DNA of 64,000 nucleotides. It comes from Streptomyces sp. NBC_01314. Lineage in GTDB: Bacteria > Actinomycetota > Actinomycetes > Streptomycetales > Streptomycetaceae. Positions 36,874 through 46,030 of the stretch are shown in pieces. The position numbers and the translations under genes were made by a program. The notes below the pieces were generated by a model, which saw only the letters and a list, made by a program, of their open reading frames with translations, searched no databases and was not told the origin of the DNA. The stretch lies in NCBI RefSeq assembly GCF_041435215.1, contig NZ_CP108394.1:2914001-2978000 (forward strand), given 5' to 3'. Numbering within the stretch: position 1 is the first letter of the stretch; the number at the start of each line of letters is the position of its first letter.

Positions 36874-37977
36874 TTACTTCAGACCGGCGGACTCGCAGGC
36901 CTTGGCGTACTCGGGGGTGCAGATGTCGGCGACCGTGTACAGGCCGTCCTTGACCACCGTGTCGTTGATGTTCTCCTTGGTGACGGAGACCGGGGTCAGC
37001 AGCTTCGCCTGGACCTTGTCGCCGGAGCCGCTGGTCACCGTGGTGTCGGCCAGGGACTTGATGTCCTTGCCCTCCAGCAGGTTGACCGCGAGCTCGGCGG
37101 CCGTGTCGGCCTCCGGCTTGTAGGCCTTGTAGACCGTGGAGGACTGGGTGCCGGCGACGAGCCGCTGGATGGCGGCGAGCTCGGCGTCCTGACCGGTCAG
37201 CGGGATGTTGCTGATCTTCGCACCCTTGAGGGTGTTGGCGATGCCACCGGCCATGCCGTCGTTGGCGGCGTAGACGCCCGCGATGTTCTTGGCGCCCAGC
37301 TGGGTGATCGCCGCGGACATCTTCTGGGCGGCGACGGTGTCCTTCCACAGGCCGGTCTGCTCGTAGGCGATGTCGACCTTGCCGTCGAGGGCCTTGTGGG
37401 CGCCTTCCTTGAACTGGCCGGCGTTCGGGTCGGCGTCGTCGCCGTTGATCATGACGACCTTGGCCTTGGGGGTCGCCTTGTCGCCGAGCGCGTCGAGCAG
37501 GGCCTGGCCCTGGAGCTCGCCGACCTTGACGTTGTCGAAGGAGACGTAGGCCGAGACCGGGCCCTGGGCGAGACGGTCGTAGGCGACGACCTTGACGCCC
37601 TTGTCCACCGCGGACTGGATGGAGGACTTGATCGCGGCGGAGTCCTGGGCGGAGATCACGATGACCTTGACACCCTTGGTCACCATGCTGGTCATCTGCT
37701 GCGCCTGTTTGGCGGGGTCGGCGGCGGCGTTCGCGTACTGGACGTCACAGTCGGAGCAGAGCTCCTTGACCTTGTCCTCGAAGTACGGCCGGTCGAACTT
37801 CTCGTAGCGCGCGGTGACGTTGTCGGGCAGGAGCAGGCCGATCGACTTGCTGTCCGAGCCGCTGTCGCTACCGCTGTCCGAGTCGTTGTCGTCGCCGGCC
37901 TTGCCACAGGCCGCCACGGACAGCGCCAGCGAGATCGCGGTGGCGCCGATCGCGACTCTACGCATCGTTGCGTTCAT
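36874..37977 (-). CDS. xylF: Xylose-type sugar-binding lipoprotein
   Basis: The ATG at 37977 follows AGGGAGG; 367 residues. A lipoprotein signal (LALSVAAC) is followed by an Asp/Ser-rich linker and a type-I periplasmic binding fold: IGLLLPDNVTARYEKFDRP, VIVISAQDSAAIKSSI and VYAANDGMAGGIANTL. It presents the sugar to XylH/XylG. The gene lies 123 bases downstream of the ROK regulator gene, on the same strand. Confidence 0.92.
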   Translation of the reverse strand: MNATMRRVAIGATAISLALSVAACGKAGDDNDSDSGSDSGSDSKSIGLLLPDNVTARYEKFDRPYFEDKVKELCSDCDVQYANAAADPAKQAQQMTSMVTKGVKVIVISAQDSAAIKSSIQSAVDKGVKVVAYDRLAQGPVSAYVSFDNVKVGELQGQALLDALGDKATPKAKVVMINGDDADPNAGQFKEGAHKALDGKVDIAYEQTGLWKDTVAAQKMSAAITQLGAKNIAGVYAANDGMAGGIANTLKGAKISNIPLTGQDAELAAIQRLVAGTQSSTVYKAYKPEADTAAELAVNLLEGKDIKSLADTTVTSGSGDKVQAKLLTPVSVTKENINDTVVKDGLYTVADICTPEYAKACESAGLK

Positions 37978-38100
37978 TTGGGTTGTGCCTCCCTGACAGG
38001 GCCGCAGCACTGCGGCCGAGGTGGCTGGAAGTCAACTCGGCCACACGTGCGACGTCAAGAAGTAAATCCTTAACGGGTTGGCAACGGCGTGTTTCGTTCT

Positions 38101-39300
38101 CTAAGTGAAGACAGGGGTCGCTGCGGAGAGGGTTCCGTCCAAAAGGGTCGAATCACCCATCTCGCTGAGGGCCAGAGCCAGGGCCCCGAGGACCTCGGCA
38201 CGGCCACCAAGCGCCCCTGGCAGCACTGAGAGTTGACGTGCGGCACTCGGGATCGCGTACCGGCCGACCGACTCCCTTATGGGACCCAGAACCAGCTCTC
38301 CGGCCTCGGCGAGATCGCCACCGAGGACCACGCGGCTCGGGTTCAACAGATTGCAGAGATTGGCGACTCCACTTCCGATGTGTCGGCCGACGTCGGCGAT
38401 CACCCGACGGCAGCCCGGGTCCCCGTCCCTCGCCAACCGCACGACCCCTTCCATGGTCAGGCCGGTGCCGTGGCTGGACTGGAGGAGCGGCAGCACATAG
38501 CGCGCGGCGGCGAAGGTCTCCAGGCAGCCGCGGTTGCCGCAGCGGCAGACAGGGCCGGATTCATCAAGAGTAATATGCCCGATTTCTCCCGCTGTGCCAC
38601 CCGGGCCTCTGTAGATCTTGCCGTCGATCACCAGTCCGGCACCCACGCCGCTGGACACCTTGATGTACGCCAGGTCCCGAACACCCCGGCCGCTGCCCCA
38701 GACCAGCTCACCGAGGGCGCCGAGGTTGGCGTCGTTGTCCACGTGCACCGTCACACCGAGGCGGTCGCGCATCTCGGCGGCGGGCTTGGTACCGGTCCAG
38801 CCGGGCAGAATGGCGGTGGAGCCGAGCGACCCGGACTCCACGTCGATCGGGCCGGGCACGCCGAGGCCCACGCCGGCGATCTTCGTCCGATCCACACCGG
38901 TGGCCTCGATCAAACGGGTGACCAGCTGCTCCGCCCGGTCGAACCCCTGGGCCGAGGAGGCGTCCACATCCAGCGGCTCGGCCTCCTCGGCGAGCACCTG
39001 ATGGGCGAGATTCCCTATCGCGACGCGCAAATGCGTGTGCCCGAAGTCCACGCCGATCACGATCCCGGCATCCCCGCTGAGCGAGACCGCGCGCGCCCTG
39101 CGGCCGCCCGCCGATGTGGGCGTGACCTCGACGGTTCCGCCCTCCTTCAGCTCGCGCACGATGTTGGAGACCGTGGCCGCGGACAGACCGGTCGCCCTGG
39201 CGATCTCCGCCTGCGTGAGCGACCCGGCGAGCCGCACCGCACGTACGACGCGCTCGAGATTTGCTCGGTGCAGCGACGACTGCGACCCCGGAGTCTCCAT
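38101..39300 (-). CDS. rok7B7: ROK-family transcriptional regulator (Rok7B7-like)
   Basis: The start is taken at METPGSQSS (399 residues); a GTG four codons upstream is the alternative. The N-terminal winged HTH is at about residues 20-55 (GSLTQAEIARATGLSAATVS). The ROK domain has the sugar-kinase-like VIGVDFGHTHLRVAI, GVGLGVPGPID, GEIGHITLDE and the zinc motif CRCGNRGCLE. Placement between ngcEFG and xylFGH matches S. coelicolor rok7B7 (SCO6008), reported to affect xylose use, carbon repression and antibiotic production. Confidence 0.9.
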   Translation of the reverse strand: METPGSQSSLHRANLERVVRAVRLAGSLTQAEIARATGLSAATVSNIVRELKEGGTVEVTPTSAGGRRARAVSLSGDAGIVIGVDFGHTHLRVAIGNLAHQVLAEEAEPLDVDASSAQGFDRAEQLVTRLIEATGVDRTKIAGVGLGVPGPIDVESGSLGSTAILPGWTGTKPAAEMRDRLGVTVHVDNDANLGALGELVWGSGRGVRDLAYIKVSSGVGAGLVIDGKIYRGPGGTAGEIGHITLDESGPVCRCGNRGCLETFAAARYVLPLLQSSHGTGLTMEGVVRLARDGDPGCRRVIADVGRHIGSGVANLCNLLNPSRVVLGGDLAEAGELVLGPIRESVGRYAIPSAARQLSVLPGALGGRAEVLGALALALSEMGDSTLLDGTLSAATPVFT

Positions 39301-39501
39301 CGACTCATCCACTCCCGTCCCAGGCCGGGCGGCCCGCACGCCGCCCGTGACCCAGGTCACACCTCGAAACCCGGGTCACTTACAAGTTGTGAACTCCAAG
39401 CTCCGCTGAACGGGTTACCGCAGTCAAGTCCTTGACGGAAACTGGGACCGCTGAATGACCACTAAATGTCACTCTGCGGCTACTTGAGGTCCCGGAAGGG
39501 G

Positions 39502-40434
39502 CTACTTGAGGGTCGCCGAGGTGAGGCCCGCCTGGACCTGGCGCTGGAAGGAGAGGTAGACCACAAGCATGGGGATCATGGCGATGGTGACACCGGCGAA
39601 GAGGACGGGCAGGTCGGAGGCGTAGCCCTGCTGCTGCTGCAGCTGGATGAGGCCCTGGGTGAGGACGTACCGCTCGGGATCGTCGCCGCTCTGCGGCTGC
39701 ATGAGGACCGTCGGCAGGATGAACTGGTTCCACTGACCCAGCGTGTTGAAGATCCCCACACTGATCAGCCCGGGCTTGGCCATCGGCAGCATGACCTGGA
39801 AGAACGTCCGGGTGTGCGAGGCCCCGTCGAGGATGGCCGCCTCGAAGACCGCGTGGGGCAGCGTCCGGAAGAACGCGTGCATGAAGAACACGGTGAACGG
39901 CAGCGAGTAGGCGACATACACCAGGATCAGCCCCTGGTAGGTGTTCAGCATGTCCAGCCGTTTGACCATGAAGAACAGCGGCACCAGGGCCAGGAACACG
40001 GGGAACATCGCGCCGGCGACGAAGAAGTAGTACAGCAGCCGGTTGCCCCGGAAGGGGTAGCGGGCCAGGACGTACGCGGCCATCGAGCCGAACAGCATGG
40101 TCAGCGGCACGGAGAAGACCAGCACGATGACCGTGTTGACGAAGTAGTCCCCGATGCCCTTGTCCCAGGCGCGGGAGAAGACGTCCAGGGACCAGTTCTC
40201 GGGCCAGCCGAAGGCCGAGCCGGCGATCTGGGCGTCGGTCTTGAAGGAGCTGAGCACCAGCCACAGCAGCGGCAGCACGATCAGCAGGGCCCACAGGGCG
40301 AGGAAGCCGTGCGAGAAGACGTTCAGGACGACGCCTTCGCCGCGCTCGTCGCCGGATCCGGTCCGGCCCTTGTCCACCGTCGGGCCGGTGGGGACCGAGT
40401 CGCCGCGCGAGGCGGTCTTGAGGGGTGCACTCAT
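39502..40434 (-). CDS. ngcG: N-acetylglucosamine/diacetylchitobiose importer permease (MalG-type)
   Basis: The product has 310 residues and six helices after a charged N-terminus, with the EAA-type loop VFEAAILDGASHTRTF. It follows ngcF by 19 bases. A 12-base tract that includes its stop codon (39500-39511) is repeated 22 bases further on (39478-39489). Assignment to ngcG rests on order (ngcE-ngcF-ngcG-ROK) and the identity of the binding protein. Confidence 0.88.
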   Translation of the reverse strand: MSAPLKTASRGDSVPTGPTVDKGRTGSGDERGEGVVLNVFSHGFLALWALLIVLPLLWLVLSSFKTDAQIAGSAFGWPENWSLDVFSRAWDKGIGDYFVNTVIVLVFSVPLTMLFGSMAAYVLARYPFRGNRLLYYFFVAGAMFPVFLALVPLFFMVKRLDMLNTYQGLILVYVAYSLPFTVFFMHAFFRTLPHAVFEAAILDGASHTRTFFQVMLPMAKPGLISVGIFNTLGQWNQFILPTVLMQPQSGDDPERYVLTQGLIQLQQQQGYASDLPVLFAGVTIAMIPMLVVYLSFQRQVQAGLTSATLK

Positions 40435-40453
40435 GGTGTGTCGTCTCTCCCGC

Positions 40454-41383
40454 TCAGAACTCGACGCGCTCGCGACGGGTGGCGCGCAGCATGACCACCG
40501 ACACGATCAGGGTGAGGAGCAGCATCACGACGCCCATCGCGCAGGCGTAGCCGCTCCTTCCGTACAGCAGGAAGTTCCGCATCATCACGGTCGCCATGAC
40601 CTCGCTGTGGTGGTCGGGGCCGCCCCCGTACTCGCCCGCGGTCATGGTCGAGACCAGGATGAACATGTCCATCGCCGCGATGCCGAGGTAGACCCAGGCG
40701 GTCTGCACGGAGTCCCACAGCAGCGGCAGGGTGATGCGGAAGAACGTGTGGGCGCGGCCGGCGCCGTCGATCAGCGCGGCCTCGTAGATGTCCCTCGGGA
40801 TGGCCTGCATGGCGGCGGAGAACAGCACGAGGTAGAAGCCGACGCCGTGCCAGACGACGACCAGGATGAGCGCCCAGAGCACGAAGTTCGGCTCGTTCAG
40901 CCATTCGACGGGGCTGCTCTCGTCGACCAGCCCCAGCTTCAGCAGGAGGCCGTTGAGCATGCCGCCGCTGTCACTGCGGTACACGGCCCCGAACAGCACC
41001 GCGAGGATCGCCAGCGACAGCACCTGCGGGAAGAAATAGACGATCTTGTAGAACCCCGACCCGGTGACCCCCGAGACCCCGCCGGCCCGGCCACGTCCGC
41101 CCGCGTTCAGCATGAACGCGAAGAACAGCGCGAGCAGGATGGTGATCACCGGGATGAACACCAGGAACAGGATGTTGTGCCAGATCGCCTGGAGGAAGAT
41201 GTCGTCCTGGAACAGCGCCGTGTAGTTGTCCAGGCCGATGAAGGAGAACGTCTGCGACTGCCCCTTCCAGTCCGTCAGCGAATAGCCGAACGTCTGGATG
41301 TACGGCCAGATCACGAACGTCACATAAAGCGCCACGGGGGCCAGAAGAAACCCCGCGACGAACCGGTTCTGCCCTTTACGCAT
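40454..41383 (-). CDS. ngcF: N-acetylglucosamine/diacetylchitobiose importer permease (MalF-type)
   Basis: The ATG at 41383 gives 309 residues (MRKGQNRFVAGFLLAPVALY) and six helices, with the EAA-type loop IYEAALIDGAGRAHTF. The upstream in-frame extension overlaps the repeat element and was not used. It pairs with NgcG; the ATPase is expected to be the shared MsiK encoded elsewhere. Confidence 0.88.
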   Translation of the reverse strand: MRKGQNRFVAGFLLAPVALYVTFVIWPYIQTFGYSLTDWKGQSQTFSFIGLDNYTALFQDDIFLQAIWHNILFLVFIPVITILLALFFAFMLNAGGRGRAGGVSGVTGSGFYKIVYFFPQVLSLAILAVLFGAVYRSDSGGMLNGLLLKLGLVDESSPVEWLNEPNFVLWALILVVVWHGVGFYLVLFSAAMQAIPRDIYEAALIDGAGRAHTFFRITLPLLWDSVQTAWVYLGIAAMDMFILVSTMTAGEYGGGPDHHSEVMATVMMRNFLLYGRSGYACAMGVVMLLLTLIVSVVMLRATRRERVEF

Positions 41384-41431
41384 TGGCGTTTCCCTGCCTC
41401 GGGTTCCATGAGACGAAAGGCGCACCCCAGT

Positions 41432-41479
41432 TTTTCAGGGGCGCGGGGAACTGCGCGACACATCACGGCGAACCCGCAG
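41432..41479 (+). repeat. Dispersed intergenic element, short form, in ngcE-ngcF gap
   Basis: TTTTCAGGGGCGCGGGGAAC then TGCGCGACACATCACGGCGA lies 42 bases after the ngcE stop in transcript direction. It is the canonical short form and has the same orientation to its operon as the xylF-xylG copy. Confidence 0.75.
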
Positions 41480-41520
41480 CTCACCACAGCGCGCAGCTCC
41501 CACGGCGCTCCGACGCCCCA

Positions 41521-42993
41521 CTAGTCCCGACGGTTCTTCTTGGAATCCGGGTCCTTGGCCTGCTTGTCCACCGCGGCCTGCGCCCGCTTCAACCACTCGG
41601 CCGGCTGAATCCGCTTCGCCATCAATTCGTTCGAAGCGTTCTGGATCGCCGTGTCCATCTCGCTGTACCACTCCGTGTACAGGTACCGGAACGTGTCGTC
41701 ACCGGCGGCCTTGGACACTTCCACCGTCGACTGCGTACCCGGCCGCAGGGAGACCCCGGTGTCGACGCCGTCCTTCACGATCGTCAGGGAGTTCGCCTCC
41801 TTGGCGAACAGCGTCGACCACTCCTTGGAGAGCATCATCCGCATGAACTCCTTGGCCGCCGGCAGGTTCTTCGCCTTGGCCGGGATGATGAACGGCTCCC
41901 CGGAGCCGGCCCGGATCGCCTCGAACGGCATCACGCTGTCCGGCAGCACCGGCATCGGCATGAACGTCATCTCGAAGTCGTCCGGCGTCTGCTTCAGCTG
42001 CTCGTTCTCCAGCCAGGAACCGGAGGTGATGAACACGGCCTTGTACTGGTTCCAGCGGGCCTGGGACTCCGTGTGGGTCAGGCCGTTCGTGCCGGGCATC
42101 AGATAGCCCTTCTCGACGACCTCGTAGATCGCCTCGACACCGGCCTTCGCGGCGTCGGAGCCGACGAACGCCTTCGGGTCGAGGTTGTCGATCGCCTTCA
42201 TGGCCTCCAGGCCGCCCGTCTTGGCGATCAGGTCCATGATGGCGACGTTGATGTAGTACGGGTACTTGCCCTGGTGGGCGAGGCCGCCGATGCCCTTGGC
42301 CTTGGCCTCCTTGCAGATGGTGAGGAAGTCGGCCCAGGTCTTGGGCTCCTCCCAGCCGTTCTCCTTGAAGAGCTTGCCGGAGTACCACAGGCCCCACACC
42401 GTGTAGATGTAGTTCAGGGCGACGACCTTGCCCTCCTGCATGCCCGCGTCGAGCGTGCCGGTGATCAGCGTGTCGCGGACCTTCTTGCTCGGATCGTCGA
42501 TCGAGGGGGCGTCCAGGATCTCGGCGAGGTCGAGGAGCTGGTCGTTCTTGTAGAGGACGTCGATCTTGATCTTCTGGGCGCCGGAGTCGTCGACGATGTC
42601 CGGCGGGTTGCCCGCGTTGAACCGCGGCTGGAGCTTGCCGGTGATCTCCTGGGTGCCGGTGTGGGTGGAGGTGACCCCCCACTTCTTCTGGAAGGCGGCC
42701 TCCCAGGCCTTGGCGTAGGAGTCGCCGTAGCCGCCCTTGAAGATGACGACGTCGAGCTTGCTGCCCTTCTTGACGCCGAAGGGGTTCGACTCGGAGGTCT
42801 CGCCCTGGCTGTCCTTGGAGGTGTTGTCGTCTCCGCCCCCGCTGGCACACGCGGACAGGAAGCTCATCGTCGGGACGGTGATCAGGCCCAGCGCGGCAGA
42901 ACGCTTGATCAGATCGCGGCGGCCGACGCCTTCGGGGTCGGTGGTGCCGACCCCCTCGGGGCCGTTGTCGTTCTCAGCGGTAGTGGATCCCAT
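41521..42993 (-). CDS. ngcE: N-acetylglucosamine/diacetylchitobiose-binding lipoprotein
   Basis: The ATG at 42993 (MGSTTAENDNGPEGVG) follows GCGAGGAC; 490 residues. A twin-arginine-type lipoprotein signal is visible: GRRDLIKRSAALGLITVPTM ending in SFLSAC. The solute-binding fold includes LDVVIFKGGYGDSYAKAWE and NAGNPPDIVDDSG. NgcE binds GlcNAc and chitobiose from chitin breakdown. The operon start region carries a DasR-like site. Confidence 0.9.
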   Translation of the reverse strand: MGSTTAENDNGPEGVGTTDPEGVGRRDLIKRSAALGLITVPTMSFLSACASGGGDDNTSKDSQGETSESNPFGVKKGSKLDVVIFKGGYGDSYAKAWEAAFQKKWGVTSTHTGTQEITGKLQPRFNAGNPPDIVDDSGAQKIKIDVLYKNDQLLDLAEILDAPSIDDPSKKVRDTLITGTLDAGMQEGKVVALNYIYTVWGLWYSGKLFKENGWEEPKTWADFLTICKEAKAKGIGGLAHQGKYPYYINVAIMDLIAKTGGLEAMKAIDNLDPKAFVGSDAAKAGVEAIYEVVEKGYLMPGTNGLTHTESQARWNQYKAVFITSGSWLENEQLKQTPDDFEMTFMPMPVLPDSVMPFEAIRAGSGEPFIIPAKAKNLPAAKEFMRMMLSKEWSTLFAKEANSLTIVKDGVDTGVSLRPGTQSTVEVSKAAGDDTFRYLYTEWYSEMDTAIQNASNELMAKRIQPAEWLKRAQAAVDKQAKDPDSKKNRRD

Positions 42994-43189
42994 GCTCAAG
43001 TCCTCGCCTTCTCCAGGACTCAGGCGGTGAACCGGATCCTCCCGGCACCGCGGTCGGTTCAAGCTGGGGTCGTGCGTGAGGATTCAACAGGGGCAAGACG
43101 GCGGTGGGCGCGCGGACACGTCCGCGACCACCGGTAATTCCCCCCAGGTAGGGCCTGCCCGCGGCTGTGCGACGACTATGCGGACGCCG

Positions 43190-43205
43190 ACAGGTATAGT
43201 CCACT
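43190..43205. promoter_or_regulatory. Candidate DasR-responsive element (dre) upstream of ngcE
   Basis: ACAGGTATAGTCCACT matches 13 of 16 positions of the dre consensus ACTGGTCTAGACCACT as I recall it. It lies about 200 bases upstream of ngcE, in the region divergent from the GH92 gene. DasR represses aminosugar uptake genes until GlcN-6-P accumulates. Confidence 0.55.
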
Positions 43206-43250
43206 TCCCGCCAAGGGGGCAAGATCGAATGCAAGGTTGGCCATCGGTCT

Positions 43251-43275
43251 TTTCCGAGTTGAGACCTCTCGGAAA
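43251..43275. promoter_or_regulatory. Inverted repeat in ngcE/GH92 divergent region
   Basis: TTTCCGAG-N9-CTCGGAAA is a perfect 8+8 inverted repeat. It overlaps a second possible pairing, GGTCT with AGACC. Role unknown. Confidence 0.4.
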
Positions 43276-43393
43276 TATGAGCGACCTTGCGCCACCTGGC
43301 CGGAAAATCCCCGCCATTCGCCCCGGATGGCGCACTCAACACCCTTGACACCACAGATCACTTCGACCCCTACTGGTCCCTGCGTTACGCGGT

Positions 43394-43405
43394 CGACAAC
43401 GTTGT
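43394..43405. promoter_or_regulatory. LacI-type operator upstream of GH92 gene
   Basis: CGACAACGTTGTCC contains the perfect palindrome GACAACGTTGTC with central ACGT, typical of LacI-family operators in Streptomyces glycosidase genes. It lies 60 bases before the GH92 start. An identical 15-base copy occurs at 46145-46159. Confidence 0.6.
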
Positions 43406-43465
43406 CCGTTTTCGATCACCTCTTGATCGGAAACAGTCTGCTGGACGTAGGGAGGGTGCTCGCCG

Positions 43466-44215
43466 ATGCGGCACAGACGGGGTTCCACGGCGGCGCTGGG
43501 CGCCGCCGCGTTCGTTCTGGTGGTGGCCTCGCAGGGCGCGGCCGTCGCGATGCCGGACCGACCGGCGGCCGGGGAGCGGGAGTTCAGCTCCTCGTTCGAA
43601 CCGGACGATCCGGCTCCGGACTGGCTCAGCACGGTCGACACGGCACCGGACGGTTCCCCGCGGGCGTCCGGCGTCGACGGCGGCTACACCACCGGCATCC
43701 CGGGCAACATCACCGACCACGTCACCGACGTCCGGGCCAGCGGCGAGAACGTGAGCGGCGGGGAGGTGAAGGAGAACCTCGTCGACGGCGAGCCCGGCAC
43801 CAAGTGGCTCACCTTCCAGCCCACCGGCTGGGCGGAGTTCGACCTCGACAGGCCGGCCAAGGTGGTGACCTACGCGCTGACCTCGGCAAATGACGCCGAG
43901 ACGCGTGACCCGAAGGACTGGACCCTCCAGGGCTCCACCGACGGCAAGGAGTGGAAGACCCTCGACACCCGCTCCGGCGAGACCTTCGAAGAGCGGTTCC
44001 GGACGAAGTCGTACGACATCCCCGGCGACGCGGCGGCCGAGTACCGGCACTTCCGGCTCGACATCACCAGGAACAACGGCGCGTCGATGATCACCCAGCT
44101 CGCCGATGTGCAGTTCTCCACGGGCGGCGGGCAGGCGCCCACGCCGTGGCGTCCTGGCGAGGTGTTGATGACGACCCAGACTTCATCGAGACCTGGCTGG
44201 CCCGGACCTCTGTGA
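43466..44215 (+). pseudogene. GH92-type glycosidase, N-terminal part only
   Basis: The ATG with GGAGGG upstream opens a signal peptide (GAAAFVLVVASQGAAVA), a spacer and an F5/8 type C domain at about residues 85-220 (ENVSGGEVKENLVDGEPGTK, YRHFRLDITRNNGASMITQL, ADVQFS). Secreted GH92 alpha-mannosidase-type proteins begin this way and then run for about 1000 residues. Here normal sequence stops near GGGQAPTP and 20 unrelated residues follow to a stop. The serine recombinase gene sits directly downstream and another GH92 fragment lies beyond it, so the gene was disrupted. Confidence 0.75.
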
Positions 44216-44274
44216 GGCCCTCAGCGACTCTCACGGTGTCGTACATGCCTGGCCCGTTACCAGCGATCGGCAAC

Positions 44275-45996
44275 TCATGTCGCCGTGTCCAACTCCGACT
44301 CCTCCGTGGGCTTGTGCCACTCAATGATCACCCGCTGGTGCAACGGCTCCGCCACCCTGGGCCTGGTCAGCGGGCGTACCGTGATGCTCTTGATCCACAA
44401 CTTCACAAACTCCCGTTGTTCCTTCAGGGTCTGGCGTGCCCACCAGCTCCCCGGCCCCGTGGGGTCCTGTCCCCAGGCTTGCCAGACATGGAGCGGGAGC
44501 TTAGGCCGGCTGGTCTCCTCCAGGGCCTCCAACCGCTTGTCCAGGCCCTCCAATCGGTCCGCCAGCTTCGTCTCCTGGGAGAGGAACCTCCGCCGCCCGA
44601 TCTCTGTACGGAACCCTCCGGCGTCCCGTTCGTCGTACAACTCCTCCAGGCCCGACACGACCTCAGCGCGCTCCGTGAGGAGGACCTGGCGCTCCCCAGC
44701 CGTCTCGGGGGTCTCCTGGGTCCGTGCGTACCGCCTGGTGACCTCATCGAGGATGGGGAGGGCGTCCTCATCGTCCTCAGCGGCCCGCAGGAGGGCGAAG
44801 ATCCGGTTGGCCACGTAATCGTCCAAAGTGTCCATGGCAATGGTCGGCGTCCCGGGGTGGACGTCCGTCTTGCGCTGGCCGATGTTGCACCGGTAGGCAC
44901 GCTGGCCCTCCGGGTGCGCCTTGGTGGCCGGGTAGCGGGTCTGTTTCCACGTGGCGCCACACGGGCAGCGCATGATGCCCAGGCCAGACAGGAGGGAGTC
45001 CGCCCGGTTGTTCCCCTTGCCGACCCGGCGGCCCTGCAGCCACTCCTGGACACGCCAGAAGTCGGCCGGGTCCAGGCGCGAGGGCCAGAGCCGAGTGGGG
45101 TGGCCGTCCTCGTTCCGGAGGACCCGGTACCCGGTAACTTTCCGGCCCCGGCCCTCCTTGTCGTAGACCGGCTCTGCAGCCAGGCCGATGAACCTGGGGT
45201 CCATGAGGATGCGCGTGACTGTCTTCCGGTCCCACTGGGAGGCGGAGCGTTCTTTCCCTACCTTCGCACCCCGGGTGGGGAGGTCTGGGTCCAGGTTGAG
45301 GAGGGTGGTGACGCCGGAGATCGAGCCGGGGTGGAACTTCATGTACCCGGGGTCGTATGGCTTGTCCATGTGTCGGACGACGGGGCCGAAGATGCGGGAG
45401 GCGACGATGGCGCACTCTTCATCGTTCGGGCGGAGTTTCTTGATCACCAGGGAGCGGGGCTTGCCGTCCTCTCCGACCCGGATGACTACCTCCTCATAGG
45501 TCTCAAAGCCGTACGGGGCGGGGCCGGACCAGCCACCCAGTTCCTTGGCGGTGGCCTTGGCCCGCTTGACGGCCACGGACTTGTTCTTGGACTCCTGGTG
45601 TGCCGCATCCAGCCTGAAAATGAGGTGGATGAGGTCCATGATGTTGTCCCTCTTGAACGTGCCCTCCGTGACGCTCACGATGGTCACGCCCATGTTCAGC
45701 AGCTCATGGACAACCGGTAGGGCGTCGGCCACATCCTGGCGGGAGAGCCGGGACACGTAGTAGACGATGATCACGTTGATACGTCCGGCCCGACAGTCGG
45801 CCACCATGCGCTCAAAGTCGGGCCGTTCCACGCCGGAGAACGCTGAGATCCCCTGGTCCTCATACGTGGCGATGTGGTCGGCTCCAAGAGACTTGGCCCT
45901 GGCCACGCCCTCCTTGAGCTGGTCCTCCGTGGAGACCTCTGACCCGTTGGCCCGCCTGGCAGACTGGCGGGTGTACACACCGGCGTGAATGCTCAT
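44275..45996 (-). CDS. Large serine recombinase (site-specific integrase)
   Basis: The ATG at 45996 has GGGAGGG upstream; 573 residues. The resolvase catalytic domain begins MSIHAGVYTRQSARR with nucleophile Ser12, followed by VYYVSRLSRQDVADALPVV. The recombinase domain and a zinc ribbon (RCPCGATW and YRCNIGQ) lie in the middle, then a coiled-coil region (TERAEVVSGLEELYDERDAG). These enzymes integrate phages and integrative elements at att sites close to their own gene. Here no other phage genes are seen, so it is either a minimal element or the remnant of a larger one. Confidence 0.92.
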   Translation of the reverse strand: MSIHAGVYTRQSARRANGSEVSTEDQLKEGVARAKSLGADHIATYEDQGISAFSGVERPDFERMVADCRAGRINVIIVYYVSRLSRQDVADALPVVHELLNMGVTIVSVTEGTFKRDNIMDLIHLIFRLDAAHQESKNKSVAVKRAKATAKELGGWSGPAPYGFETYEEVVIRVGEDGKPRSLVIKKLRPNDEECAIVASRIFGPVVRHMDKPYDPGYMKFHPGSISGVTTLLNLDPDLPTRGAKVGKERSASQWDRKTVTRILMDPRFIGLAAEPVYDKEGRGRKVTGYRVLRNEDGHPTRLWPSRLDPADFWRVQEWLQGRRVGKGNNRADSLLSGLGIMRCPCGATWKQTRYPATKAHPEGQRAYRCNIGQRKTDVHPGTPTIAMDTLDDYVANRIFALLRAAEDDEDALPILDEVTRRYARTQETPETAGERQVLLTERAEVVSGLEELYDERDAGGFRTEIGRRRFLSQETKLADRLEGLDKRLEALEETSRPKLPLHVWQAWGQDPTGPGSWWARQTLKEQREFVKLWIKSITVRPLTRPRVAEPLHQRVIIEWHKPTEESELDTAT

Positions 45997-46030
45997 GCCG
46001 GTGACCCTCCCTAGTTTCATGTCCCGATTG

